This document shows, piece after piece, positions 26,753 through 35,575 of a DNA stretch of 64,000 nucleotides. Under the pieces are notes generated by a model that had not been told where the DNA came from, did not search any database, and saw nothing but the letters and a program-made list of their open reading frames with translations. Numbering within the stretch: the first letter of the stretch is position 1; each line of letters begins with the position of its first letter. The translations under genes and the position numbers were made by a program. Source of the DNA: Nitrobacter sp035546855 (GTDB lineage Bacteria; Pseudomonadota; Alphaproteobacteria; Rhizobiales; Xanthobacteraceae); contig DASZVY010000045.1 in the NCBI GenBank assembly GCA_035546855.1, positions 62,001-126,000 on the forward strand, in the 5' to 3' direction.

Positions 26753-28090
26753 ATGACTACGATCTTAAAGAGCCTGCCCAAAGGCGAAAACGTCGGCATC
26801 GCGTTCTCGGGCGGGCTCGATACCAGCGCGGCGCTGTTGTGGATGAAGCAGAAGGGCGCGCGCGTCTTCGCCTATACGGCCAATCTCGGCCAGCCTGACG
26901 AAGCCGATTACGACGCGATTCCGCGGAAAGCGCGAGACTTCGGTGCCGAGAAGGCTCGCCTCGTGGATTGCCGTTCGCAACTGGTCCACGAAGGCATCGC
27001 CGCCATCCAGTCGGGTGCCTTCCACGTCTCGACCGGCGGCATCGCCTACTTCAACACCACGCCTCTCGGTCGCGCCGTGACCGGCACGATGCTGGTGTCG
27101 GCGATGAAGGAGGACGGCGTCAACATCTGGGGCGACGGCTCGACCTACAAGGGCAACGATATCGAACGGTTCTATCGTTACGGACTGCTGACCAATCCGG
27201 ACCTGCGGATCTACAAGCCGTGGCTCGATCAGCAGTTCATCGATGAACTGGGCGGCCGGGCGGAGATGTCGGCGTTCATGACCGCCAACGGTTTCGCCTA
27301 CAAGATGAGCGCCGAAAAGGCCTACTCCACCGACAGCAATCTCCTCGGCGCGACGCATGAAGCCAAGGATCTCGAACACCTCGACAGCGGCATCGCCATC
27401 GTCAACCCGATCATGGGCGTGCCGTTCTGGAAGGACGACTGCGCGGTGAAGGCCGAGAGGGTCACAGTGCGGTTCGAGGAGGGGCAGCCCGTCGCGCTGA
27501 ACGGCCAGACTTTCGCCGATCCCGTTGCGATGTTTCTCGAGGCCAATGCCATCGGCGGCCGGCATGGCCTCGGCATGAGCGACCAGATCGAGAACCGCAT
27601 CATCGAGGCGAAAAGTCGCGGCATCTACGAAGCGCCGGGCATGGCGCTGCTGCACATCGCCTACGAGCGCCTTGTCACCGGCATCCATAACGAAGACACC
27701 ATCGAGCAGTACCGGATCAACGGCATGAAGCTCGGCCGCTTGCTCTACCAGGGGCGGTGGTTCGATTCCCAGGCCCTGATGTTGCGCGAAACCGCGCAAC
27801 GCTGGGTGGCGCGCGCGGTGACCGGCGAGGTGGCGCTCGAACTGCGGCGCGGCAACGACTATTCGATCCTGAACACCGAGAGCCCCAACCTGACCTATGC
27901 GCCGGAGCGGCTGAGCATGGAGAAGGTCGAGGATGCGGCGTTTACGCCGGCGGACCGCATCGGTCAGCTCACCATGCGTAACCTCGACATCACAGATACC
28001 CGCGCGAAGCTGCGCCTCTATGCGAAGACGGGCCTGCTGTCGGCGCCGGAGGGCGCGAACATCCCCAAGCTCGAGAACGACAAGGGCTGA
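26753..28090 (+). CDS. argG: Argininosuccinate synthase (long, E. coli type)
   Basis: This 445-residue cytosolic enzyme makes argininosuccinate from citrulline, aspartate and ATP in arginine synthesis. The ATP-pyrophosphatase loop is AFSGGLDTSAAL (about residues 17-28). The body fits the long E. coli-type enzyme (about 447 residues), with ANLGQPDEADYDAIPRKA, YSTDSNLLGATHEAKDLE and YEAPGMALLHIAYERLVTG. The frame is open to 26684, but the ATG at 26753 (SD ggaag) gives the family start. It converges on the methyltransferase gene with an 18-base gap. Confidence 0.96.
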   Translation: MTTILKSLPKGENVGIAFSGGLDTSAALLWMKQKGARVFAYTANLGQPDEADYDAIPRKARDFGAEKARLVDCRSQLVHEGIAAIQSGAFHVSTGGIAYFNTTPLGRAVTGTMLVSAMKEDGVNIWGDGSTYKGNDIERFYRYGLLTNPDLRIYKPWLDQQFIDELGGRAEMSAFMTANGFAYKMSAEKAYSTDSNLLGATHEAKDLEHLDSGIAIVNPIMGVPFWKDDCAVKAERVTVRFEEGQPVALNGQTFADPVAMFLEANAIGGRHGLGMSDQIENRIIEAKSRGIYEAPGMALLHIAYERLVTGIHNEDTIEQYRINGMKLGRLLYQGRWFDSQALMLRETAQRWVARAVTGEVALELRRGNDYSILNTESPNLTYAPERLSMEKVEDAAFTPADRIGQLTMRNLDITDTRAKLRLYAKTGLLSAPEGANIPKLENDKG

Positions 28091-28108
28091 ACCGCGCGCT
28101 TCGCGGGA

Positions 28109-28894
28109 TTAAGCGTTGGTCTTTGTGGCGCTGAAGGCAACGGTGTCGTAGGGCATGCTGATAACGTCGCGGCCGGCCAGTTCCGGCGTATCGGCGATCA
28201 GCGCGCGGAGTTTGGCAACGACCTTTGCTTCCTCGTCCGCGGGCAGTGCGGCGATGAAGCTGGTCGATCTGATCCTGTCGATGATCACGTCTTCGGGCGA
28301 GCCGGTATGCGCGTGGCCAAAATGGTCCTCATGCAGTGCGCTCAATCCGTCGAACGGGAAGGCGAGCTTCCACGTACCTTTGGCGAAGCGCGGCGTGTCG
28401 CCCTCATAGGGCGTGATGATCTGGGTCAACTTGGCCACCCAGGCGATGTTCTCGTCGCGCGTGTTCCAGATCAGTCCGAGCTTGCCGCCGGGTTTTAGTA
28501 CACGGCAGATTTCCGCGAGCGCATTCCGGGTGGCGAACCAGTGAAATGCCTGGGCGCAGGTGACGGCATCGACCGATGCATCGGGCAACGGAATTGACGT
28601 CGCGGTTCCCTCTCGTGCGTCGACGTCAGGACAGGCGCGGCCGAGTTGCTCCCGCATCTGCTGAACTGGCTCGACCGCGATGACGCGTGCGCCGGTCCGA
28701 AGAAGGTAAGTCGTGAATGTCCCCGTCCCTGCGCCGAGATCGAGCGCGACTTTTCCTTCCCTGAGCCCAAGGCGACTCCGCAGCCACTCCACGATCGCGT
28801 CGGGATAGTCCGGCCGCCCGCGGACATACCGGTCGGCCTTCGCAGCAAAGCCTGTTGACGCCGAGCGATGAACCGGGGTGGGAGAGTCGTTCAT
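28109..28894 (-). CDS. Class I SAM-dependent methyltransferase
   Basis: This is a 261-residue Rossmann-type methyltransferase. Motif I is VALDLGAGTGTFT, the acidic end of strand 2 is IAVEPVQQMREQL, motif II is VDAVTCAQAFHWF, and LKPGGKLGLIWN gives motif III. It resembles the ubiquinone/menaquinone or small-molecule methyltransferase group of the UbiE-like Methyltransf_11 type. The N-terminal 25 residues (SASTGFAAKADRYVRGRPDYP) match the common yeast Trm9/Tmt1-like opening. The substrate is unknown. Confidence 0.86.
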   Translation of the reverse strand: MNDSPTPVHRSASTGFAAKADRYVRGRPDYPDAIVEWLRSRLGLREGKVALDLGAGTGTFTTYLLRTGARVIAVEPVQQMREQLGRACPDVDAREGTATSIPLPDASVDAVTCAQAFHWFATRNALAEICRVLKPGGKLGLIWNTRDENIAWVAKLTQIITPYEGDTPRFAKGTWKLAFPFDGLSALHEDHFGHAHTGSPEDVIIDRIRSTSFIAALPADEEAKVVAKLRALIADTPELAGRDVISMPYDTVAFSATKTNA

Positions 28895-28984
28895 GGCGGT
28901 CCTTTCTCACGGAGCATGATGTCGAGAGTGACATTCGACCGTGCCGCAAATGTGCTTCGGACGCGACAATAGCCCGGCGCAATG

Positions 28985-29015
28985 AAAAAAGGCCGGGGAT
29001 CGCTCCCGGCCTTTT
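28985..29015 (-). terminator. Strong Rho-independent terminator after OmpA gene
   Basis: AAAGGCCGGGGA-TCGC-TCCCGGCCTTT forms a long stem. On the - strand it is followed by TTTTTTCATT and starts about 7 bases after the OmpA stop at 29022. It also has a shorter T-run on the + strand, so it may work both ways. Confidence 0.9.
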
Positions 29016-29021
29016 GCTGTT

Positions 29022-30719
29022 TCATCGCGGCGGTGGAGGAGGCGGCGATGCCGCGGCCTGGCCGTCCAGCAGCGGCGTGATGCGCCGAACGGTGACGCGC
29101 CGGTTCTCACGCGAGGGACCGTCGGTCTGGACCTTCAGATACTGTTCGCCGTAACCCTGCGTCACCAGATTTTCGGGTGGAACCTGGAATTGCTGGGTCA
29201 GCAGGTTGGCGACCGACTCGGCGCGGCGGTCCGACAGCGACAGATTGTCGATATCGTTGCCGACGGCGTCGGTGTGGCCTTCGATCAGGAAGACCTCGCG
29301 TGGGTTGCGTGAGACCGCGCGATTGATGCCGTCCGCGATCACGCGCAGCTTGTCCGCTTGCGCGGGGCCGATGTCCCATGATCCCGTGTCGAAGTTGATG
29401 GTGTCGAGATCGATGCTCGGCATCAGTTGCCGCACGCTCGGGCTGTAGCGGATTTCCTGGAGCGTGAAACGGCGATCGATGGCTTCGACCGGCGGCGCAA
29501 GCAGTGTCTGGTAGATGACGTCCGGCGGCGCACGCTCCGCCTCGACGATATAGCGGTCGCGCGGGATGCGGATCACCGGCGGCGGCAGGTCGACGTAGAA
29601 GTTCGACGTCCGCGAGTAGTCATTGTCGATGATGATGACCTCGCGTCCGTCGACGCCGCGCCGGATACGGCGGAGCAGCCGTCCGTCAGGATCGGTGATG
29701 TTGATGATTTGCGTGCCGTCCGGCCGTCCGATCACCGTTCGCATGTCGCGGCCGTCGCGCGACTCGTGGATGTCACGCGCGCCGAAGCGGAAGCGGTCGA
29801 CTTCATTGTGACGGACGAACGCCTGCCCGCTCGGATCGACGACAATGACGCGGCCCGGCTCGGTGAAGACCTTGCGACCGCCCTGATCGACCTCGTGGCG
29901 CTGGGCACGGAACGCTTCGATGTTGCGCGGGCCGGGCGGGGCCGCACCTGGTGCGATCGGGGTCAGGGCATGGGTCGACACGGGAGGCGGTGGCATGGGT
30001 GTTGTGACGGTCGGCGGTCCATGCCGAGGCACGGGCGCGCCCGGAGGCAAGGAGGTCTGGTTGCCCGGGGTGCCCGGCCGCGCACCTGGCGCCGCCGGAC
30101 CGCCTGGCGTGGCTGGCCGGCCTCCCGGAGGAGTAGCGGAGGGCGCCGGGGCCGTGTGCTGAGGCGTGGCCGCGGGAGGTGTTCCGGGTCTCACGCCCGC
30201 CGGGGGGACCTGTCCGGGAGCACGCCGCCGCTCTTCGTGCATCGGAGCCGAGGGTGTCGGCGCGGCGTTCGGAGGATGCGGCGCGATCGGAGGTTTGGCC
30301 GGTGTCGGTGCGGGAGCGGCGGGCGGCGCAGGAGGTGCGGCGTGCGGTGGTGGGACGACCGGTCGTGCCGGAGCAGCATGCGGCGGCGTCGCATGGGGCG
30401 GCTGGGGCGCGGCTGGATGCGGAGCCGCGGGCGGTGGCGGGGCGTGGGGCGGTGCTGCGTGCGGAGGCGGACCCGCAGGGCGTGGTGGTGCGCCAGGCGG
30501 CGGTCCACGATGCTCCGGCGGCCCGGCTTTCGGAGGCGCGCCTCTCGGAGCTTCCCTCGGTCGATGCTCGTTTTCGGGCCCGCCTTCAGGAGCCGGCGCA
30601 GCCTGGGCCACCACGAATGGTGCGGTCTGCGCATGCAAGGGCAGGGTTGTCAGCGGTGCGAGCGTCAATGCCGATGTGGCGAGCAGTATCAAGCGAAGCT
30701 TTGTCATGGCAGTCTTCAT
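29022..30719 (-). CDS. OmpA-family outer membrane protein with very long Pro/Ala-rich linker
   Basis: This 565-residue protein has an N-terminal signal peptide (LRLILLATSALTLAPLTTLPLHA). About 240 residues of low-complexity Pro/Ala/His repeats follow, then a beta-rich middle region (about 280-440; FRFGARDIHESRDGRDMR). The C-terminal OmpA peptidoglycan-binding domain has INFDTGSWDIGP, VFLIEGHTDAVGND, NLSLSDRRAESVAN and GYGEQYLK with the diaminopimelate-site Asp and Arg. A short Pro tail (SPPPPPPR) ends it. The linker could span the periplasm. The start at 30719 (MKTAMTK) is chosen over a longer frame; 30707 is possible. Confidence 0.83.
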   Translation of the reverse strand: MKTAMTKLRLILLATSALTLAPLTTLPLHAQTAPFVVAQAAPAPEGGPENEHRPREAPRGAPPKAGPPEHRGPPPGAPPRPAGPPPHAAPPHAPPPPAAPHPAAPQPPHATPPHAAPARPVVPPPHAAPPAPPAAPAPTPAKPPIAPHPPNAAPTPSAPMHEERRRAPGQVPPAGVRPGTPPAATPQHTAPAPSATPPGGRPATPGGPAAPGARPGTPGNQTSLPPGAPVPRHGPPTVTTPMPPPPVSTHALTPIAPGAAPPGPRNIEAFRAQRHEVDQGGRKVFTEPGRVIVVDPSGQAFVRHNEVDRFRFGARDIHESRDGRDMRTVIGRPDGTQIINITDPDGRLLRRIRRGVDGREVIIIDNDYSRTSNFYVDLPPPVIRIPRDRYIVEAERAPPDVIYQTLLAPPVEAIDRRFTLQEIRYSPSVRQLMPSIDLDTINFDTGSWDIGPAQADKLRVIADGINRAVSRNPREVFLIEGHTDAVGNDIDNLSLSDRRAESVANLLTQQFQVPPENLVTQGYGEQYLKVQTDGPSRENRRVTVRRITPLLDGQAAASPPPPPPR

Positions 30720-30908
30720 TCCCCGGAAAATCTCGACAACAGACGGGATATCTGTTGATCGACCGCGGTCACGCATCGATGAACAGATAAGCGTGGGGCT
30801 GGAATGTGGCGAAGGGCGAGAAGCACCGCGGATTTATTTCGCGCGCAGTGCGCATTCCGCGGCGTCGCGTTCACGGCGCATTCAGACAGCGCCATCCGAT
30901 GCGCGCCT

Positions 30909-31142
30909 CTATGTGCGTGCATCGGTCGCGGGGTTGGAGGCGGGCGGTTGGTTCGGCCCACGCGTCGGGACTTCGCTCGGGATTTGCCCCGGCAATTCCT
31001 GCGGCGGCGTCGGTGGTTCAGGTTCGTGCATCGGCGGCGGCACGTCGGGACCTGGCTGAGGATGGCCCGGCGGGTCTTCGCGTGGCGGCTCGACAGGCTG
31101 CCCCGGCTTGATCGGCGGAACCTCGGCGGGATCGATGCCCAT
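30909..31142 (-). CDS. Small Pro-rich protein, translationally coupled
   Basis: This 77-residue protein is about one quarter Pro, with acidic Asp/Glu and short repeats of the type PPxEDPPGHPQPGPDVPPP. I recall similar short Pro-rich ORFs in Bradyrhizobium but no assigned role. Its ATG shares a base with the TGA of the upstream pyridoxamine-oxidase-like gene (TGATG at 31144-31140), so it is probably made by translational coupling. It has no signal peptide or membrane helix. Without the coupling it would be easy to dismiss as noise. Confidence 0.6.
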   Translation of the reverse strand: MGIDPAEVPPIKPGQPVEPPREDPPGHPQPGPDVPPPMHEPEPPTPPQELPGQIPSEVPTRGPNQPPASNPATDART

Positions 31143-31630
31143 CACATCGCAACCTTGCGATTGGTTCCGATGTCCGGTCGCGTGCCGGTCACGGCGGCAG
31201 CAGCCATCTTGACGTAGCTGATGACGGAGCCCGGCGAGTCCCAGAATTCAGCATCGTCGGGCGCAACCTTCAGCACGCGGATGTTGGGATCGTCGGCGCT
31301 GTCCCACCACGCCTTGGCCGGCGTCGAGAACAGCTCCTTGATTTTCGCACGATCGTTGCTGACCGTCGCCGTGCCGGTGACCGAGACATATTTCTGATCA
31401 CCGGCATCGGCGAACGACAGGTTGACCTCGGGATGACGCGCAATCTCGTCGTCCTTGTGGCGTCGCGCGTCTGTCAGGAAGTAGATCGCGTTTTGGTCGC
31501 GTTCGACGAAGGCGGACATTGGTCGCGCCCGCAGCTTCCCGTCGTCCTGCGTGACAAGCATCGCGAAGCCGATCTTCTTCATCAGCGTCCAGGCTCGATC
31601 GACGTCGCGCGCAGCGTTAGGATCTGTCAT
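31142..31630 (-). CDS. Pyridoxamine 5'-phosphate oxidase-like general stress flavoprotein
   Basis: This 162-residue protein has the split-barrel FMN-binding fold of general stress protein 26: GFAMLVTQDDGKLRARPMSAFVERDQNAIYFLTDARRHKDDEIARHPEVNLSFAD, then FWDSPGSVISYVKMAAA at the C-terminus. It has no PdxH active-site pattern, so it is more likely a flavin-dependent reductase or F420/FMN-binding stress protein. The ATG at 31630 is taken because it gives the family start; an open frame continues to 31696. It is followed by the coupled Pro-rich gene. Confidence 0.88.
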   Translation of the reverse strand: MTDPNAARDVDRAWTLMKKIGFAMLVTQDDGKLRARPMSAFVERDQNAIYFLTDARRHKDDEIARHPEVNLSFADAGDQKYVSVTGTATVSNDRAKIKELFSTPAKAWWDSADDPNIRVLKVAPDDAEFWDSPGSVISYVKMAAAAVTGTRPDIGTNRKVAM

Positions 31631-31746
31631 CGGTTGTCTCCGTCCATGCTTGGAGCGATAACGGCCCATCGGGGCCGATGTTCCGGAACGGACCATAGCG
31701 CCGCTGAATGCAACGGAACTCGTTCCATCTGCCAGGGGGCAATCGA

Positions 31747-32178
31747 ATGAAATCAGCGTCCGTGGTGCTGGCGATGACGCTCATCCTGATGGGCAGTCAT
31801 GCGGTCGCGCATGCAGCCGGATGCGCGGCCCAGATCAGCGCTTACCGCCGCGCGCATGGATTGTCGGCGGTGCGGGCCGATGCCGTGCTCGACCGGCTCG
31901 CGAGGCGGCAGGCCGTCGCCATGGCGCGTGCCGAAGTGGTCAACCACACTGTCGACGGCAATTTCCTTGTTCGCATCAAACCCGTCCGCCGCCGGCTGGC
32001 GGCGGAGAACGTCGCGGCCGGCTTTTCGACCTGCGCGGAAGTCATCAGGCAGTGGGATGCGAGCAGCGGTCATCGCGCCAACCTGCAGATGCCTGGTGCG
32101 CGCCGGGTCGGTGTTGCGTCGGTCGCGAAGCCGTCGTCGCCCTACCGGCGCTTCTGGGCGATGGAGATCACGGACTGA
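31747..32178 (+). CDS. Secreted CAP/SCP-domain protein
   Basis: This 143-residue protein has a signal peptide (SVVLAMTLILMGSHAVAHAAGC). The CAP domain core follows: YRRAHGLSAVRADAVLDRLARRQAVAMARAEVVNHTVDG, then AAENVAAGF and QWDASSGHRANLQMPGARRVGVA. The conserved His of the HTVDG and GHRANL motifs and the Glu in AAENV give the metal-binding CAP triad. The bacterial family is linked to cell-wall or exopolysaccharide processing, but substrate is unknown. It stands alone between a stress gene and a repeat element. Confidence 0.82.
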   Translation: MKSASVVLAMTLILMGSHAVAHAAGCAAQISAYRRAHGLSAVRADAVLDRLARRQAVAMARAEVVNHTVDGNFLVRIKPVRRRLAAENVAAGFSTCAEVIRQWDASSGHRANLQMPGARRVGVASVAKPSSPYRRFWAMEITD

Positions 32179-32201
32179 GCGATGCGGTGATCGATATTGT
32201 C

Positions 32202-32324
32202 GTCATGGCCGGGCATAGCCGTTCGAAGAACGGCGTCGCTTGCGCTCATCTGACGCGGCCAGCCACGTCTTTTGATCGACAATGCATTCAAGATGTGAAT
32301 GTCCGGCATAAAGCCGGGCATGAC
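32202..32324. repeat. REP-like palindromic element, class A (diverged)
   Basis: It starts GTCATGGCCGGGCATAGCC and ends GCCGGGCATGAC. The middle contains an additional insertion (AACGGCGTCGCTTGCGCT) compared with the 12585 copy. It lies between the CAP gene and sdhB, both ending here. Confidence 0.75.
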
Positions 32325-32378
32325 GCGTAAGGCGGATTGAAGCGGCGCGTCATGATTCGTTCGAACGAAGACAGGCGC

Positions 32379-33164
32379 TCAGACCTGCCGCTCGACCAGC
32401 TTCAATTTCAGTTCGGCAATAGCCTCGGCGGGGTTCAATCCCTTCGGACAAGCCTTGGCGCAATTCATGATGGTGTGGCAGCGATACAGCCGGAACGGAT
32501 CTTCGAGATTGTCGAGGCGTTCGCCGGTCGCCTCGTCGCGCGAGTCTTTGACCCATCGCGTCGCTTGCAGCAGCGCGGCGGGACCGAGGTAGCGGTCGCT
32601 GTTCCACCAGTAGCTCGGGCAGGAGGTCGAGCAGCAGGCGCACAGGATGCACTCGTAGAGGCCGTCCAGCTTTTCGCGGTCCTCGTGGCTCTGCCGCCAT
32701 TCCTTCTGCGGGGTCGGCGTGGTCGTCTTCAGCCACGGCTCGATCGAGGCATACTGCGCATAGAAGTTCGTGAGATCCGGGACGAGGTCCTTCACGACAG
32801 GCTGATGCGGCAGCGGGTTGATCTTGACCGCGCCGCCATCCGCGACGTCATGCATGGACGTGGTGCAGGCCAGTCCGTTCTTGCCGTCGATGTTCATGGC
32901 GCAGGAGCCGCAGACGCCTTCGCGGCAGGAGCGGCGGAAGGTCAGCGTCGGATCGACGTGGTTCTTGATCCAGATCAGGCCGTCCAGCACCATCGGGCCG
33001 CAGTCATGGATATCGACATGGTAGGTGTCGACGCTCGGGTTCTTGCCGTCGTCCGGATTCCAGCGATAGACGCGGAATTCGCGGGTCTCGGTCGCGCCCG
33101 CCGGCTTCGGCCAGGTCTTGCCGCCGCTGATCTTGGAATTTTTCGGAAGCGCGAATTCAACCAT
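32379..33164 (-). CDS. sdhB: Succinate dehydrogenase iron-sulfur subunit
   Basis: This 261-residue subunit carries three clusters. The [2Fe-2S] site is SCREGVCGSCAMNIDGKNG followed by CTT, [4Fe-4S] is CILCACCSTSCP, and [3Fe-4S] is CHTIMNCAKACPKGL. It passes electrons from SdhA to the SdhC/D quinone site in the inner membrane, as part of complex II. It is the last gene of sdhCDAB, but 161 bases separate it from sdhA, and that gap holds a palindromic repeat. The frame is open to 33236; the ATG at 33164 is the normal start. Confidence 0.97.
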   Translation of the reverse strand: MVEFALPKNSKISGGKTWPKPAGATETREFRVYRWNPDDGKNPSVDTYHVDIHDCGPMVLDGLIWIKNHVDPTLTFRRSCREGVCGSCAMNIDGKNGLACTTSMHDVADGGAVKINPLPHQPVVKDLVPDLTNFYAQYASIEPWLKTTTPTPQKEWRQSHEDREKLDGLYECILCACCSTSCPSYWWNSDRYLGPAALLQATRWVKDSRDEATGERLDNLEDPFRLYRCHTIMNCAKACPKGLNPAEAIAELKLKLVERQV

Positions 33165-33182
33165 ATCCCGTCCTATCTTTTC

Positions 33183-33302
33183 GTCATTCCGGGATGCGCT
33201 CCGGCCGGCAACAGCCGATCTGACGCAGACCCGCAATCCATATTCCCCGCCGTGGCTCTGGATTCCGGGTTCGCTCGCTTTGTTCGCGCGTCCCGGAATG
33301 AC
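33183..33302. repeat. REP-like palindromic element, class B, inside sdh operon
   Basis: It begins GTCATTCCGGGATGCGCTCC and ends CCCGGAATGAC. The inner CAATCCATA.. and ..CTGGATTCCGGG arms repeat the outer ones, like the class B copy at 61701. It fills the gap between sdhA and sdhB, so mRNA of an essential operon should carry it. Confidence 0.85.
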
Positions 33303-33325
33303 GGGTCATGATACGCTCCTCGTCC

Positions 33326-35164
33326 TCAGTACACCCGCGCCTTCGGCGGGATGTATTGCACGTCGTTGGTCATCGTGTAGTCGTGCACCGGGCGATAATC
33401 GATGGTGGTCGCGCCGCCGCCGTTAATCCAGGCCAGCGTGTGCTTCATCCAGTTCTTGTCGTCGCGTTCGGCGAAGTCCTCGCGAGCATGGGCGCCGCGG
33501 CTCTCGGTGCGGTTGGCGGCCGAATCCATCGTCACCACCGCCTGCACGATCAGGTTGTCGAATTCCAGCGTCTCGACCAGGTCGGAATTCCACACCAGCG
33601 AGCGGTCCGACACCGAGATGTCGCCGATGCCGCCATAGACCTTGCGGATCAGCTCCTGACCCTCGTGCAACACCTCGCCGGTGCGGAACACGGCGCAGTT
33701 GGTCTGCATTACGCCCTGCATGCTCTCGCGCAGCTTCGCGGTCGGCGTGCCGCCGGAGGCATGGCGATACTTGTCGAGGCGGCCGAGCGCCATCTCGCTG
33801 GAGTTCGCCGGCAGGTCCGGCTGCTTGGCGTTCGGCGTCAGCTTCTCGGCGCAGCGCAGCGCCGCCGCGCGGCCGAACACCACGAGGTCGATCAGCGAAT
33901 TGGAGCCGAGACGGTTGGCGCCGTGCACCGAGACGCAGGCGGCTTCGCCGACCGCCATCAGGCCGGGCACCACGGCGTTGTCGTCGCCGTTTTTCTTGGT
34001 CACGACCTCGCCGTGGAAATTGGTCGGGATGCCGCCCATGTTGTAGTGCACCGTCGGCACGATCGGGATCGGCTCGCGCGTGACGTCGACGCCGGCGAAG
34101 ATCCGCACCGATTCCGAGATGCCGGGCAGGCGCTCGTGCAGCACCTTCGGATCGAGATGGTCAAGGTGCAGGAAGATGTGATCCTTCTTCTTGCCGACGC
34201 CGCGGCCCTCGCGAATCTCGATCGTCATGGCGCGCGAGACCACGTCGCGCGAGGCGAGGTCCTTGGCGGAGGGCGCATAGCGCTCCATGAAGCGCTCGCC
34301 CTCGCCGTTGACGAGATAGCCGCCTTCGCCGCGCGCGCCTTCGGTGACGAGGCAGCCCGAGCCGTAGATGCCGGTCGGGTGGAACTGGACGAACTCCATG
34401 TCCTGCAGCGGCAGGCCGGTGCGCAGCAGCATGCCGCCGCCGTCGCCGGTGCAGGTGTGCGCCGAGGTGCAGGACGCGTAGGCGCGTCCGTAACCGCCGG
34501 TCGCCAGGATCACGGTCTGGGCGCGGAAGCGGTGCAGCGTGCCGTCGTCGAGCTTCAGCGCGATCACGCCGCGGCACACGCCCTGGTCGTCCATGATGAG
34601 GTCGATGGCGAAGAACTCGATGAAGAACTCCGCCGCATGGCGCAGCGCCTGGCCGTACATGGTGTGCAGCATGGCATGGCCGGTGCGGTCGGCGGCGGCG
34701 CAGGTGCGTTGTGCCTGGCCCTTGCCGTAGTCGATGGTCATGCCGCCGAACGGGCGCTGGTAGATCCTGCCGTCCTCGGTGCGCGAGAAGGGCATGCCCC
34801 AATGCTCGAGCTCGTAGACCGCCTCGGGCGCGTTGCGCACCATGTATTCGATCGAATCCTGGTCGCCGAGCCAGTCCGACCCCTTGACGGTGTCGTACAT
34901 GTGCCAGCGCCAGTTGTCCTCGTGCATGTTGCCGAGCGAGGCGGCGACGCCGCCCTGCGCCGCGACCGTATGCGAGCGCGTCGGAAACACCTTGGTGATG
35001 CAGGCGGTGCGCAGCCCGGCCTCGCCGCAGCCGACCACCGCGCGCAGTCCGGAGCCGCCGGCGCCGACCACGACCACGTCATAGGTATGGTCCTCGATGG
35101 GATAGGCGCGGCCATTGGTGGCCGGAGCCGCGCTTCCGTTGGCGCCATTGCCGGTTGCGGCCAT
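33326..35164 (-). CDS. sdhA: Succinate dehydrogenase flavoprotein subunit
   Basis: This 612-residue flavoprotein oxidises succinate to fumarate. The FAD site GAGGSGLRAV, the covalent-FAD histidine in RSHTVAAQGG (His65), the HWGMPFSRTEDGRI region and RANRLGSNSLIDLVVFGRAAA near the C-terminal third are all standard, as is the end NDVQYIPPKARVY. The length is normal. It ends before the repeat element, and the next gene (sdhD) ends 4 bases before its start, so C, D and A are tightly joined. No defect was seen. Confidence 0.97.
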   Translation of the reverse strand: MAATGNGANGSAAPATNGRAYPIEDHTYDVVVVGAGGSGLRAVVGCGEAGLRTACITKVFPTRSHTVAAQGGVAASLGNMHEDNWRWHMYDTVKGSDWLGDQDSIEYMVRNAPEAVYELEHWGMPFSRTEDGRIYQRPFGGMTIDYGKGQAQRTCAAADRTGHAMLHTMYGQALRHAAEFFIEFFAIDLIMDDQGVCRGVIALKLDDGTLHRFRAQTVILATGGYGRAYASCTSAHTCTGDGGGMLLRTGLPLQDMEFVQFHPTGIYGSGCLVTEGARGEGGYLVNGEGERFMERYAPSAKDLASRDVVSRAMTIEIREGRGVGKKKDHIFLHLDHLDPKVLHERLPGISESVRIFAGVDVTREPIPIVPTVHYNMGGIPTNFHGEVVTKKNGDDNAVVPGLMAVGEAACVSVHGANRLGSNSLIDLVVFGRAAALRCAEKLTPNAKQPDLPANSSEMALGRLDKYRHASGGTPTAKLRESMQGVMQTNCAVFRTGEVLHEGQELIRKVYGGIGDISVSDRSLVWNSDLVETLEFDNLIVQAVVTMDSAANRTESRGAHAREDFAERDDKNWMKHTLAWINGGGATTIDYRPVHDYTMTNDVQYIPPKARVY

Positions 35165-35167
35165 GGA

Positions 35168-35575
35168 CTACACTCCAGATGACAGTTTGAAGATGGCGTA
35201 GGCGGCGGCCAGCGCCACGGCGACGGAAAAGAAGTTGTTGGCCATGATCGACACGAGCTTCAGTTTCTCGTCGTGGACATAGTCCTCGATCACGACCTGC
35301 ATGCCGATCTTCATGTGCCAGACGCTGGCGATGATGAAGAGCAGCATGAAGATGGCGATCAGCGGTGAACCGAGAATTTGCGCGGCTCCGGCCTGATTGC
35401 GGCCGAGCAGCATCATAACCATGACGATGACGGGGATGATCAGCACGATCATCGCGACGGCAGTCAGGCGCTGCCGCCAGAAGTCGCCGGTGCCGCTGTG
35501 CGAGGAGCCGAGATAGCGCACGCGGCCAAGCGGGGTCCGCATCGACTTCGGGGCGGATGAGACTGGTTCGGTCAT
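35168..35575 (-). CDS. sdhD: Succinate dehydrogenase membrane anchor subunit
   Basis: This 135-residue protein has three hydrophobic helices: LTAVAMIVLIIPVIVMVMMLLG, ILGSPLIAIFMLLFIIASVWHMKIG with a His that may be a heme ligand, and SIMANNFFSVAVALAAAYAIF. The segment GMQVVIEDYVHDEKLK is characteristic of SdhD. Together with SdhC it anchors complex II and binds heme b and quinone. Its ATG overlaps the sdhC stop (ATGA). Confidence 0.92.
   Translation of the reverse strand: MTEPVSSAPKSMRTPLGRVRYLGSSHSGTGDFWRQRLTAVAMIVLIIPVIVMVMMLLGRNQAGAAQILGSPLIAIFMLLFIIASVWHMKIGMQVVIEDYVHDEKLKLVSIMANNFFSVAVALAAAYAIFKLSSGV

Noticed and set aside
30737..30757. CAACAGA-N7-TCTGTTG as an operator for the OmpA gene
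   Set aside because: 7-bp arms at this spacing are common by chance, and the repeat is too close to the start for a clear role.
33308..35182. 624-residue open frame on the + strand
   Set aside because: It is antisense to sdhA, which has every expected flavoprotein motif. The + frame has His/Ala/Val-rich noise with no domain.
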